From Anthonomus grandis grandis (taxonomy: Eukaryota; Arthropoda; Insecta; Coleoptera; Curculionidae), in contig NC_065557.1 of NCBI RefSeq assembly GCF_022605725.1, positions 23,935,256 through 23,999,255 of the forward strand: a stretch of DNA of 64,000 nt, given 5' to 3'. A program made the translations under genes and the position numbers. The notes below the pieces were generated by a model, which was given only the letters and a program-made list of their open reading frames with translations, did no database searches and was not told the origin of the DNA. Each line of letters begins with the position of its first letter. Position 1 is the stretch's first letter. Of this stretch, positions 1 through 11,937 are shown one piece after another.

Positions 1-1318
1 TATTATATAAAATTGCTTAATTATTAATGTATGACGCTTCACTCCACATGGTTACTTGAAATATTCAATGCGTGATAGCTCTGAACGATAAGGTAATATA
101 CGTCATGCTGTTATGTCTACCTTTATAGCCAATTTGAGTTGTGTATCTATATTATGCAATAAGTTTTGTGTGACTTACCTCTATAATAAAAACTTTAAAA
201 TTCCATGTAATTTTACATATTCATCCTATATACTTCAACCTAGATATTTCAGAATGAAATTTTTACATTTCTTTCTACAACTGTTTATGCGCCCACTTGT
301 TAAGACCTTGTTGCAGTGATTTCCTGGAACAAAGTTTAAAATAAATAGAATAATCAGAAAAAAGGTGAAGGTTAAAACATTTTAATAATAATGAGTAAAA
401 AGTATTCGGTAGGTATTCATAATAGCGTCTTCCAACGCCTTCATTTTACTATTTACATACTATTTAATGTTTTTCTTTAATTAGAAATACATGTGGCTCA
501 AAAATAATAGTTGTAAATGCAGGGCTCTTTTTAGTTTATTTGAAACGCCAGAAATAACAATTAATTAACTATTTCATATGATAATAAAATAAACGCTTCC
601 TTTTGTAGGTTGGTTGGTAGGTTTATTGGCAGTTCACTGAGAAAACACAAAAACAACCAAGTCCTTAAGATCCTTACATAACACCGTGTCAGCGGTGGTA
701 ATTATAATATGACTTAAATTACTGAAAAGGGAGTAAGTAAATTCCTCTTCACAAACTGTAGTGAAATTAGTTTACTAGTAACTTTAAAACTATAATTATT
801 AAATATTTATTTAATTATTTAATTTCTTTGTTAAATATTACACCTATTTCGTTATAAAAAAATTACTCAATAAATAACGGACATTATATTACAACCAACA
901 TAAAGAAGTAAACATAATAAAGTTCGTTAAGTGCAAAAAAAACTAACAAACTAACAATAAATGAAAAAAAAGACAAACACATAAAATGTTAGTTCATTAA
1001 GGTCTAAGTTAAAGGAATAAAAAAGCATACACTTCAATAGTAACTAATTATTGGCCTATTGGCCTTGCATTGTCCCTTATATTTTTGTAAAAAAAAAGTT
1101 TCGATTGGTATCTTCATCAGTTATCAAGTGTTTAGCAGCAGGCTATTTATTATTCAAAGATCTAAAAACCACCTTAAAGAAAATGGTTTACAGCGCGGTC
1201 AAGAACATTTATATTTTTCCACCTGCACAATAAATCCAAACTAACACCGCTCAACGGTCTACCACAAGTTCACAAGGAACATGTCTTTACGACTCCTAAT
1301 ATGCTTCAAAGTTACGCC
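1..1318. other. AT-rich sequence with nothing recognised
   Basis: Only short open frames without family resemblance are present. I see no RNA gene, long repeat or convincing exon. Confidence 0.5.
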
Positions 1319-2244
1319 CAGGGGCCGTATTTTCGAAACCATGCGAGAATCTTCGAATGCGAACAAAGTCGAGCGGCAAAATTCGCACACGAATTAAAAA
1401 GTGCATTTTTGAACAGCATTCGAAATTTCATTCTCATACGAACATGAAATGTAGTGGCAACATAGCAAAGTCGAGTGCTATTGGAGGCCATGTCAAACGG
1501 GATGAAGACGATCAACATCTTTTAACCTAACCTAAAATTTAAGTTTAAAAACATCAGGGAATTTTGAGGTTTTTTCATGGCGTATCTTGGGTTTTTCGAA
1601 TTGACTTCTTTTAAGATAGATTCAAAAAATAAAAAATATTGTGGTTTTGTATCGAGTGAGCAAAAGAAAGCACTAATTTCATTTATGGAAAAGCACCCGG
1701 AATTAAAGTCGGGCAAATTCACCCAAGATTTTTTAGCTAAAACTGCACAAGCCTTGTGGATAAAAGTAGCGGACAGATTACACAGTCTCTGGAGCACATA
1801 AAGAGCACATCAATTCCATTGTAATAAGCTTGCTTAATCTATATTATTTATTAAATTGATCATCTGAATACATTTCAAATGGGCGAAGAAATGAAGAGTA
1901 CATCATATTCCTTCTATCTGCTAGAGTTTCAGTGCATCGACGACGTTCCTTTGCATAAGATTGTTTAATCTTGCCATTTGATTATTGTTATTTTTTTTGT
2001 CAATAAACAACAAAACAACACTACGAAAATACTTAACCAACTCGCAAATTTAAAATCAAAAGAAGACAAGTGGCAGAATCGCACACGAACTTTGAAATTC
2101 GAATGGTATATAACCATTCGAGACACCGCATGCAAAAATGTTCGCATATGAAGCGGTCGAAAATACGAATATCGATTTTTCGTTCGAAATCCTCTAAGTT
2201 CGTATGCGAATCAAAGTCGAATGGTTTCAAAAATACGGCCCCTG
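1319..2244. mobile_element. Harbinger-type deletion derivative with terminal inverted repeats
   Basis: The ends are inverted copies: CAGGGGCCGTATTTTCGAAA at the left, and ATACGGCCCCTG preceded by a diverged match at the right. Both subterminal regions are full of short CGAAT/ATTCG motifs, likely transposase or Myb-protein binding sites. The only coding remnant is a Myb/SANT-like fragment, the accessory protein that usually accompanies Harbinger/PIF-type transposases; the transposase itself is missing. I could not find a clean target-site duplication, so the exact borders are uncertain by a few bases. The superfamily call rests on the Myb fragment and TIR style, not on a transposase. Confidence 0.6.
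1577..1801 (+). pseudogene. Myb/SANT-like DNA-binding protein fragment (Harbinger accessory ORF)
   Basis: A 74-codon frame matches the N-terminal half of the Myb/SANT-like (zeste-type) domain common in insect genomes. The recognisable core is KKALISFMEKHPELKSGKF at about residues 31-49, followed by AKTAQALWIKVADRL. The family normally continues with a second and third helix and a linker of 150 or more residues, but here the frame stops right after the first half. It sits between the TIRs at 1319 and 2244, so it is the broken second ORF of that element. DNA binding is inferred from the family; the fragment is unlikely to be functional. Confidence 0.6.
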
Positions 2245-3316
2245 ATCTGAGATATCCAAAATTGCCTGAATATTATCTAACTGATTTAGAGTGTGGAGAG
2301 TCTTTCGTTGGGCTCTGCTTATTAGTGCTACTTCAGCCAATTAACATTAGTTCCAATGACAGATTTGTCAGCTCTAATGTAGAAAGTAAAAATTTTTATA
2401 AGCAACGTGAGGAAAAAGGAATCTCGATATATTGTCAAGGATGAAACCTTAAAGAACACGACTTGTTTAACTCGTACTGCCTCCAGAGGAGGTGATGGAG
2501 TTTTTGAAGATATATTTTCATAACTGAGAGTAAATTAGGCCTTCTTTCTGACTCCAAAAGCCGACCAATTGTAGATATTTCCAACAAATGGGGACAGTGT
2601 ACAAAACACATCCTTGATTTGACTTTACACATAATTATCGAGATCTACAGTATATAAGCTTGTAGAATAGAGTTTGCACTGGATAACGATGACAAATTTT
2701 TAACTTAACAAAAATGTCGTATTTTTGTATAATTTTTTCATAAAAGATTAAGACATTGTACGACTTAATATTTCACTTTTACAAACTTCAATAGTTATTA
2801 AGTGAAATTCAAAGCTACTATACCGACTTTTTAAATAAAATCAAATCCTTAAAATATTTAGATATTATGATCGGTTAAAATATTAAACAGGTATAATACT
2901 AAATATATATTTCTACTTGTTGCTCAGTATACCAGACATCATGTATATCTGAAAAAAAGCAGATTCACCTCAATATAGAAAGACCAATTTTGTAATGAAC
3001 ATCTGAAAAAGCTAAATTAAAAAAAAAATTGTAAACTTCTCAGACAAACAGACCAATCTATGAAAATAAACTAGTTAACTGTGAGTGAACCAATGTTATA
3101 ATTGGATTTAAGTCGTCCAGTTACCTAAAAAAATCCACATATCAGTTATATTTTTCAGAAGAAGAGTTAAGAACGTTCCTTCCAATTTTAATTATAATAA
3201 ATAGTTAGCAGTTAAATAGTAAATACATTACTTGTATTTTTTAAAACTTAAAAAATAATAAATTCTAATCAATAATTTCAGAAATGAAGAATTAACCATA
3301 AAAAATATATTATTTC
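2245..3316. other. AT-rich spacer with nothing recognised
   Basis: No coding signature, RNA gene or structured repeat seen between the Harbinger derivative and the pogo element. Confidence 0.45.
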
Positions 3317-3318
3317 TA

Positions 3319-5818
3319 GGGGAAAGGTGTACAAAACGACATAGTGGGGTAAAATGACATACTTATTATATGTAACTTGCTAACGTCGTAAGAATATACG
3401 CATGCGCTAAATTAGATCATAAATTATTTACCCAACAGGTTCCAACCACTTCAATTTTTCTCTGCTCAAAACGGACGTGTACGCTCAATATTTCTAAATT
3501 TGTGGTGCAAAAATATTTTTCGCGCTTTGTTTAATTTGGTTATAATACTAGACAACATTTCGCTAGGTAAGTTGTTTTATTTTAACTGATTATTTAAACT
3601 ATTTTTTTTAACATTTAGTAATAAGAGATTTACAAGAGGAATAAGGCAAATATTAGAAAAAATATATTTTTTTGGTTTCTCTAGTCGTGTAAAATGACAT
3701 AGTGCGTTGTCGGCTAAAATAACATAGTATGTCATTTTGCCCGACTTATAGAAATAATTTTTTTATTTGTTATTGCAGATTGTCATGCCCAGATTGTACG
3801 AAAGAAAGACAAATAGGCAGTCATGGTGTACAGATTCGATGTTAAAAGCCATAGAAGCGGTCAATAATGGTGAAATGGGCTGGTTAAAGGCATCTAAGAC
3901 TTACGGGGTACCACAAGCAACCCTACGAAGACATACTTTAAAAATAAATAAAACAATAAAGACGGGGGAAAAACGCCTCGGTAGATTTAAGCCTACTTTT
4001 CCACCAGAAGTAGAACGGCAGTTAGTTGAACATCTAAAACTTCTAGAGTCAAGATTTTTTGGACTCACAAGGAAGGATGGGTTAAGCTTCGCCTACCAGC
4101 TACCTTTTAAAAATGGCTTTCAACACAACTTTAACCGTGAGAAGAAAACAGCAGGAAAACATTGGCTGCGAGAATTCCGAAGAAGAAATCCGGATATAGC
4201 ATTACGTAAGCCAGAGGCGACATCTGCTGCTAGAGCCCAGGCTTTCAACAAACCACAAGTTGCTCTTTTTTGAGATTTTAGAAAAGGTGATTAAAAGAGA
4301 AAATATCAGCCCACTTAACATATATAACGTCGATGAATCAGCACTCTCTACTGTGCAAAAGCCTCAAAAAATATTTGCAACAACAGGTCGTAAGCAAGTA
4401 GGAGCCATAACCGAAAGGGGATCCCATGTAACCGTTGTTTGCTGCATGAGTTCCAATGGTCATTTTATCCCACCAGCCTTAATATTTCCCAGAAAAAACA
4501 TGAAGAACGAACTTACTGATAATGCTCCCCCAGGGACTCTTGGTATTGCTCAGGAGTCTGGTTGGATGACTAGACCAGTATTTTTGCAATGGTTAAAACA
4601 TTTTCAAGAGTTTACGAAGGCCTCATCAGACGAAAAGTTGCTTTTAATTGTTGATGGCCATTCCAGCCATAAGTACCTTGATGGTCTGATTTTCTCCAAA
4701 GAACATGGTATTGTTCTGCTCTGCTTGCCTCCTCACTGCACCCACCGACTGCAGCCCCTTAATGTTTCATTCTTCGGTCCCTTAAAAACCTATTTCGATC
4801 AAGCTATAACCAAGTGGCTTAAGGCACACCCAGGCAGAGTTGTAACGCAATTTCAAATAGGTGCCTTACTTACTGAAGCATATGGAAAAGCTGCCACTAG
4901 TCAAAATGCAACCAACGGCTTTTCTAAAATCGGAATATGCCCACTAAATCCAGATGTATTTCCAGAATACATGTTTCAAGCAGTAGAGACAACAAATATT
5001 CCAGAATCTGAAGGTAATATAAATATAAAAAACACTCTAGCTGAAGAACCTTCCGCAGCACTATCTCTACAAGCTTCAAGCGGGATGGGCAATTTAAAGG
5101 ACGTAACCAATCTTCAAAAAGTAATCCCCAGTACATCAGATCAACAAAATAAAAGTTTACTTGCCGTTACTGTCTCCTATCTGAGTCTCATTCCAGTAGG
5201 ACCATTTATCTCAGGCCAGAACAAGAGGAAGCCGAGAAAGCGTCAGGGAACTACCATGCTAAATTCTACTCCAAATTTGGAGGAAGCAAAATCAAGAACT
5301 ACACCCACAGTCGAAAATAAAAAAAGAGCTGCAACTAAAAAGGTATTTGTTGACACTCACTCTGAATCGGAAAACAACCCATTCTTAATAGAAGACAACG
5401 AAGATTGTACTTGCATTTACTGTGTGGAAGAATTTAAAAGGTCAAAGGCAAGGGAAATTTGGCTGCAATGTTGTTCTTGCTCGAAATGGGCACACGCTGA
5501 GTGTGCTGGAGTCGACAAAAAAACTAAGATGTTTATTTGTGAACTGTGTTGCGATAATTAATTTTCTACAGAAATTTTTGGCAATATTTAATAGGTATGT
5601 CATTTTACCCACTTAGGAGGGTAAAACGAACTTTTACCTTTTTAAATTAAATACTTTAAAATGAGAATTTCTTTTTGAGTTTTTTTAGTGATTTTTATTT
5701 TGGAAAATAGAGTAGAGATGCCTGTATTTTTTTGTTACTTTTGTAGAATTAAAATATTTTTTGTTCATAGACAATTTTGATTTTCGAAAACCCTATGTCA
5801 TTTTGTACACCCTTCCCC
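3319..5818 (+). mobile_element. pogo/Tigger-type DNA transposon, complete but inactive
   Basis: A 2,500-bp element bounded by TA on both sides (3317-3318 and 5819-5820), the target duplication of Tc1/mariner/pogo elements. The inverted ends read GGGGAAAGGTGTACAAAACG at the left and GTACACCCTTCCCC at the right. The motif AAAATGACATA or its complement recurs just inside both ends (near 3350, 3690, 3725, 5600, 5795), a likely array of transposase binding sites. It carries one transposase gene, which is disabled. Both ends and the TA duplication are intact, so it could still be a substrate for a related transposase. Confidence 0.9.
3785..5561 (+). pseudogene. pogo/Tigger transposase with C-terminal PHD-like zinc finger (frameshifted)
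   Basis: The start is the Met at 3785 (MPRLYERKTNRQSW), followed by a psq/CENP-B helix-turn-helix (AIEAVNNGEMGWLKASKTYG). The DDE_1 catalytic domain follows: the first Asp is in YNVDES, the second in LIVDGHSSH. The third position, in LQPLNVSFFGPLK, is Asn where the family has Asp (PLDV). The C-terminus has a Cys/His finger of PHD type (CTCIYC, then CCSCSKWAHAEC, then CELC). The frame breaks in a run of T near 4263-4271: the HTH half ends at a stop at 4273 and the catalytic half continues in another frame to the TAA at 5559-5561. The frameshift and the D-to-N change make it inactive. Jerky/Tigger proteins with a PHD end are common in insect genomes. Confidence 0.85.
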
Positions 5819-8279
5819 TACTTATGTGAGGTAAGTACTAAATTATTCAGCTATCTATTGCCTGCATTACCGACAATAACTTACTTTTTATTTTTAACAA
5901 TGTTGTTCGCGTCAACAATAATTACATGATTTTTTACTTACATTCTTTTGATTTATACCTAATATATTTCCAAGATCTAGGAGATTTATGTTCATCTAAG
6001 CGTGATAATTTGATTCTAAAATATATCCCACTAACTAAATCGAGTTCCAGATTTTTTAAAGAAGAGAACTAAAGTTGGCTTCTGATATTATCTAATTTTA
6101 TATAAATTAGATAATATCAGAAGTTTATCTAAAGTTACTTATGTCAGTTTTATAAAACGGTCATAACACGGGTCGTGAATGATACACTGTGTGTGTAAAG
6201 GGCCACAAAGTCAACGGTCTCAGAGCATGAAAATATGAGTATGCAATAGTATAGTTATTATACACAAAACTTAAAACAAGAATAATAGTGTAACAAAAAT
6301 AAAATCAAAATATAAAATAAAGCCCAATCTCAATCCCTACTTCCGAGTTTCCGTATTCAGCACTGTTGTACTCTGGTTGTTGTCCATCATATCGTATTGC
6401 CATATTTATAACGCATGAAATAACTACCTCTTATATTCGTCTTTTTGACATCATCCTCGCCTAACTTGATTATCTTTAATCAAGTTAGTTGAGAGAAATA
6501 TTTCACACAATAGTTATAAGGTTTTGGACGAAATTCCGAAGAAACGTTCAATATTTTACAAGTTTTATTTTTAATTTTCCTATTTTTAATATCGCCAATT
6601 AAAAGAACGGAAAATTTTGCATTTATTATACATTAAATAAGGTCTAGACCGCAGATCACCGAATCTTCTGTCTATTCAAGTCTGAGCTTCAAGGTCACCA
6701 ATTCGGATGTTTAAACATTTCTCTTAAAACAACGCTGCTAAGGGAAGGGAGAGGGAAGAGGTTGTCCGATACTTTTTGATCTTGACCCTGTATATATATC
6801 TTCTATTCTTGTGGCTTGACCAAGAAACCTCTCCTCTTTCCGTTTAACGTTTCACCACTCACACGGAATTTGGTATTTGCAATTTTCTCTTATACAATTC
6901 CAGATATGAAGAATAGAAAGTTAATAATACTTAATAAGTTAATAAAATTAATAATACCATAATTTAAGTCCTTTTTCACTTTTATCCCCAATTATATCGT
7001 TAAGGTATAATTTCAGTTTGACATGAGTTCGAGAGAAGAATAGAGCCAATGATCCCTCATCTTATGCTGAAATTCTTCTTTTACTCGGTGAAAGAAGTTA
7101 CCATCGCAGACCTTTAAAAGCTCCATTAATCCCTCCAGTAGTAGAGCAGTACCGAATTCGAAAATATAGCGTCGAAGCGTTTTCTGAAATGTATATGTTC
7201 TTTAATGATTTATTGGATTTAGTTGGTATTATGGTAAACTGTAAAAATTAAAAACAATTTCTAGACAGTAAATAATCATCCATTTATAGCTTGTAGTTTT
7301 CAGTCATTCAAATGTCCTTTGTCTTTATTTTAATGAATTTGATTGTATTGCACTCTGAGAATAGAAATCTACATTTTTTTTTATTGTTAATGCTTTATTA
7401 ATGCATAGAGCTCATAAAATATTTTTTTCGATTTTGGATGGATTTGAAAATGCTGATAATAATTATCAAATTTTTGCACTTATTTCTTTTTTTTAATGTT
7501 GGATAATTTTTATAGGATTTACTGTATGAAGTATAGGAGTTGCCCTTAATAAGTAGTGATTTTTGTGTTGTATTGATAGTCATATATTCCCGGAGTATTT
7601 CGAGTTTGCGTTTTGTGATGCTTTTGAAAATGTTATTAAACCAAACATACTATAGTATTAAAAAGCAGCTTTAAGAACGATTTTTTATTGATTTTAATGC
7701 AGGGCTTATATAATTGTTTCTACTTCAAATCAATGATAGAACCAATTGCTTTCCTTATCGTGTGACCAGTTTAATGATTCTCTTTTTATTTTTGAGCTTT
7801 TATATCCTTGGTTCAATGATAAATTTAATAAAGCAATCACATAAGGATTTTTTTTACTTGCCAAATAATTTTTGCTTAACATTTATTTCTATTAAATTTT
7901 AAAGATCATCTATACTTCTTTCATTTCCACTTAAATTTGTATAACCGAAAGATAATGTAGTTTTATCCCTAGATATAAACGATCTTAATATCCGATTTTT
8001 CATTAGCATATTACCGATTCTGTATATCACTAAATGCTATCTAAAACCAAATATCACATATTATGTATTGGTACCAAATCAGTGGAAAAATATTAGTTTC
8101 GAAATGCTATTCTGTAATTTTATTATCATATTCATGATTGACGCTCGAAAGCAATAGTTTTAAGATAATTTACAGGATGTCTCCGACTAATTCGGCATTA
8201 TTGGTATCTTTATTAATATTTAAGATACAGGATCGGGTAAATTAGCAATTACTTAGTTTGCAATTTAAATTTCTTTTTG
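5819..8279. other. AT-rich spacer with one hairpin and one unidentified open frame
   Basis: A perfect hairpin lies at 6079-6123. An open stretch at 7048-7251 (plus strand) reads as plausible protein (LLLLGERSYHRRPLKAPLIP, then EQYRIRKYSVEAFSEMYMFF) and vaguely resembles the N-terminus of HARBI1-type transposases. I cannot assign it. Nothing else is recognised. Confidence 0.35.
6079..6123. repeat. Perfect 20-bp inverted repeat (hairpin, 5-nt loop)
   Basis: The left arm 6079-6098 (CTTCTGATATTATCTAATTT) is matched exactly by its reverse complement at 6104-6123, with a TATAT loop. It may be the core of a small palindromic MITE or chance AT-rich symmetry; there is no protein context. Confidence 0.7.
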
Positions 8280-9071
8280 AGAAAATGTGAAAAATCTGCT
8301 TTTGTTAAATATAATCTCCTGTATATTTTTACATACATTAAAAGAAAATATTTTTTTAATAACAAAGTGTATTTTAACTAATAAAACACTAATAGCCTAG
8401 ACTTATACCCTAAAAAATTTTATAGCGATATTAATAATTTTGCCAAATTTAGGCGAGATGGCTTTGAACTTTTGGAGAGCCAAACGAATATAAATCATTG
8501 TTTGAATAATAAAATGACAGTAGCCATAGAGACTTAATAAAATTAATAAATACTGGCAGTTACACGTTTATCAAAATTTGTGATATTTTTAAAATTTAAA
8601 TTAGTAAATGCCTTTTAGGCATATTCAAAAATTTGTTATGTTAGAATGTAACCTTGAATGTGGAAAAAATAGTGAGAGAGCGCGTACCGCCAGAAATTCC
8701 AGACTCGTAACTTTTCGAACCGAAGATATATTTTAATTCTCTACAGAAAATCTCTCTTAGAAATAACGAAAACGTGTTGAAAAAAAATAAAAGAAGGGTT
8801 CAATTTATAGTAAGCGCGGCGAGGATGTTGAAATAACTATTTTGGCATATTTCGAATCTTATATGGAAAACGCACTTATAGATTTAGCAGCTTATGGTGT
8901 GAGCTTAATAACAATATGGCGGGTCTTAAAGAAACGCAAATTTGTGCTATATAAGTATCGATCAGTACAAATTTGCATTGAAAATATTGTTGCTTGGCGA
9001 TAACGAAATAAGATTTGCTTTTTGCAACTGGTCACGTGATGCATATGAAGCAAATGATAATATTTTAAACT

Positions 9072-10525
9072 CACCGACATAATAGAATGGACGGGCCCCC
9101 AATCATTACGCGCCGTGTAATCGTTTGGCTATGACATAGGAGAGAGAGGTCTGGGAAAGAGTAGGAGATAATTTGGGCAAAAGGGGGTTGAGAGTCATTA
9201 TTTGAAATGGTGTTTTCTATACGTTTGTTTTTCTTTTGCTTTTCACGTTCATATTCATTCTATACATTATATAAAGCAGTTTTGTACTACTATTCGTAAA
9301 GTACTCACTTTACACATTTCCTAGTTAATAAAGTTTCACTTTTTACGCACTAGTGCCTAAAAGAGTTTTTTACGTACAGTAAATGAATGTATTTTATGTA
9401 CTAGTGCGTAAAGTAATGACAGATTGGTATTTTAGATTTTTTTGTTCTCTTCGGTAGTAGAATTTTTTTTGTATATTACACATGTAATTCTATTTTTTTA
9501 TGAGAATTGTCAAACATTTCAGTTTCTGAGATAAAATTTCCTATTTATAAGAAAATTATCATTTTACATACATGTTACATAAACAACTGTTTTCTACTAC
9601 CGTGCGTAAAGTACTCACTGTACACACTTCCCAGGATAAGTAAAGTTTCACTTTTTATGCACTAGTGCGTAAAAAGTAATTTGACGTTTATTTGACATTA
9701 AATTTATAATCTGTCGAAAAAGGTTTTGAGGTTATTCTACTGTAAAAACGTTTAAGTGCCTAAAGTAATTTGGTATTTTTGATTTTTTTTATGTTTTCTT
9801 CGGCAGTAGAAAAAAATGTGTATGTTACACGTATGTAAAATTCTCTATTTTTATTCATGGGAATTATCATTGACAAGTTTCCATTCATAAAAAGGGATCA
9901 TTTTATACACTTATTATATAAAAACTAGTAAGTATATAAAAATCTGTCATTACCTAAATAATGTGTTTTATTTTATGATACTTTATTTATATACCTGTAA
10001 ATATAAGTAATAATATTTGTAGAAAAAAGATATCACATGCCACTATTAGACTTTATATTACATTTCAATCAAACCAAAAAATTATAGAACCTATGAAAAA
10101 ATAATTTTATGTATTAATAAAGGATTATTTTTATCTAAGTTTTTATGCAAAAAAGGACAGCTGAGAGACACTAAAAATAAAAAAATGCTTTGTCAAAGAA
10201 ACATGTAGTTAGATATATAGATCTAAACAACAAATATAAAATTTACAAGAATTGAATAATTTCTGTTTTTAATCCTTCATAAAATATCGCTTAAAATAAT
10301 TTTTACGAATAAATTAAATCTAACACTTTCTATCTTCTCAACAAACAATTTTTTATTACATTTTTAGTCATTACTGATTATCCTCTAATATTTCTTCTAT
10401 TTTTTAAATGTCTATTCAAAGAAATAATACGGAGGAATAAATATTTGCCCAACATGCTCTCTTTCTCACACTGTGCTGGAACCGATATAGTCGTGCGACG
10501 GCCGGTCCATTCTATTATGTCAGTG
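9072..10525. mobile_element. 1,454-bp non-autonomous DNA transposon with 8-bp target duplication
   Basis: The insertion is bounded by inverted ends CACCGACATAATAGAATGG and its near-exact complement ending in CTATTATGTCAGTG. The 8 bases TTTAAACT occur immediately on both sides (9064-9071 and 10526-10533). An 8-bp duplication with CA...TG ends suits hAT or P superfamilies. No transposase is encoded. Inside is an AT-rich sequence with an approximate direct duplication (9290-9590 and 9591-9935). Removing the element plus one target copy rejoins the host transposase frame exactly, so the boundaries are secure. Confidence 0.88.
9290..9935. repeat. Two tandem copies of a 300-340 bp repeat with GCACTAGTGC motifs
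   Basis: Copy 1 (about 9290-9590) and copy 2 (about 9591-9935) share, in order: GTAAAGTACTCAC, AAAGTTTCACTTTTTA, CACTAGTGC palindromes, a TCTTCGG(T/C)AGTAGAA block, a CACATGT/CACGTATGT block and a closing ATCATTTTA. A third copy lies at about 45040-45330. The repeat is the internal payload of the element at 9072-10525. Confidence 0.7.
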
Positions 10526-11271
10526 TTTAAACTATATAATTTGGAGCGACGAAACAAATTTTTCAAATAAAGGTATATTTAACCGTAAAAATGTACAGTA
10601 TTGTTCCTAAGAAAATATTTTCGGTTCTAATTCCAGAAACCTCAAAATCAATTTAGTATAAACGTTTGGTGCAGCCTTAGAGGAAACCAGATAATAGGAC
10701 CTATATTTTAGAATGGCACTTTGATAAAAAGGAAATATATTGACCTCATAATGTCTGGAGCACTGGAGGAATATTTGAATGATGTTAAGTTGGAAAGAAA
10801 GTGTATTGGATCAATAACAGATGTAAGATCAATCTTAAAAGTTGCAAGACGCGTGCTCAAGTGTTTTCAGGAACGTTATAAACAAGATGTCAATGTTTTT
10901 GCTCATTTATTGTAATTTTATGTCTTTTTTTTATATTTGAAGCCCAACTTGCCGAAATTTGGTAAAATTATTAATATAGCTTTGAATGTGTTATTTTTAG
11001 GTTTAGCCTATTAATATAAATAAACTTTTTTATTAAGAAAATTATTATCTTCTGATTTATGGCAAAATATACTGAATTTACTTAAAAATAAATTGTTTAC
11101 ATTTTCTTGAAAATGTTTTAACCGATCAACAGTTTTAACCGATGTATTTTATTGTGAACGTAAAAGTCGATCGACACACCTCCCATTGTTTTGTTAGTTA
11201 AGGTCATGCAATAAAAGCAAATATAGTGAATTTTTACTAATAGGTCTTCAAATAGATACTATTTATATATA

Positions 11272-11710
11272 CAGGGTGTCCAAGATAAAGATCCTAAGCA
11301 TGGGGATCTCGGTACCTGTTGGAGATACAGCTTCGGTTAAATTAGGGAAAAGTTGTGCACTTTGAAGCGTATTTAGATGCCGTTGAGAAACTTTAAATAG
11401 AAAATAATAGAAAAAATAGAAAATTTGCATTTTTCCTTTCAACTAACAAAAAAAATGTGACATGTGATACATCATTGAATTTGTAATAACAAATGGAATC
11501 AGATACAGGGTGTACTTTCTTTTCGCGCCATATAAAAAAAAATAAAGTTGATGATGGTTTCTCGAAAACGAAACGTCGGATATAAAATTTTTTTCTTTCG
11601 GATAAAAAAGTTTCTCAACGGCATGTACATACGCTTCAAGGTGCACAACTTTTTTCTAATTTAACCGAAGCTGTATGTCCAACAGGTACCGAGATCCCCA
11701 TGCTTATTTC
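11272..11710. mobile_element. MITE with inverted-repeat arms and CAGGGTGTCC end
   Basis: The left end CAGGGTGTCC follows TA. The arm containing GCATGGGGATCTCGGTACCT (about 11300-11319) is repeated inverted as AGGTACCGAGATCCCCATGC at about 11684-11703. Further inward, GTTGAGAAACTTT near 11384 pairs with AAGTTTCTCAACGGC near 11610. The extreme right terminus is diverged. The interior 11443-11600 is shared, inverted, with 44728-44930, so this is a multicopy family. No protein is encoded. Confidence 0.75.
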
Positions 11711-11772
11711 TTCACAATGTAAGAATTAGAAATAAACTATTTAACCGATAATATATAAAATATATATACATA

Positions 11773-11837
<65 letters not shown>

Positions 11838-11860
11838 TTATAAATGTATATATATATATA

Positions 11861-11937
<77 letters not shown>

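Larger units (their letters stand above)
8640..10917 (+). pseudogene. Mariner-like transposase remnant interrupted at 9072-10525
   Basis: The N-terminal part (about 8640-9071, several frames) shows a typical helix-turn-helix region: CGKNSERAR, EDVEITILAYFESYMENALI, then a VWRILKK-like IWRVLKKRKF. The C-terminal part restarts at 10526. Reading across one copy of the TTTAAACT target restores an uninterrupted frame into IIWSDETNFSNKG, which contains the first catalytic Asp. It continues as INVWCSLRG-like sequence (10650-10690), then jumps from LEEYLNDVKLERK to a C-terminal tail (VRSILKVARRVLKCFQERYK) ending at the TAA at 10915-10917. That jump removes the second and third catalytic Asp, so an internal deletion preceded or followed the insertion. 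Family membership is clear; activity is excluded. Confidence 0.7.
8280..11090 (+). mobile_element. Mariner-like fossil with long diverged TIRs, split by another element
   Basis: Sequence at about 8400-8460 (ATATTAATAATTTTGCCAAA context) recurs inverted at about 10935-11020, giving long, diverged terminal inverted repeats around a transposase remnant. The outer ends cannot be set exactly. The element is interrupted at 9072-10525 by a later insertion and has lost the central catalytic region of its transposase. Confidence 0.55.

Noticed and set aside
2070..2444. 124-codon plus-strand frame
   Set aside because: It runs from the subterminal CGAAT-rich part of the Harbinger derivative across its right end into flanking DNA; no protein family resemblance.
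10378..10566. 62-codon minus-strand frame ending near the 8-bp duplication
   Set aside because: It spans the end of the inserted element and its host transposon, so it is a chance frame.
11765..11935. (TA)n tract as an origin or matrix attachment site
   Set aside because: Plain dinucleotide microsatellite; nothing beyond composition supports such a role.
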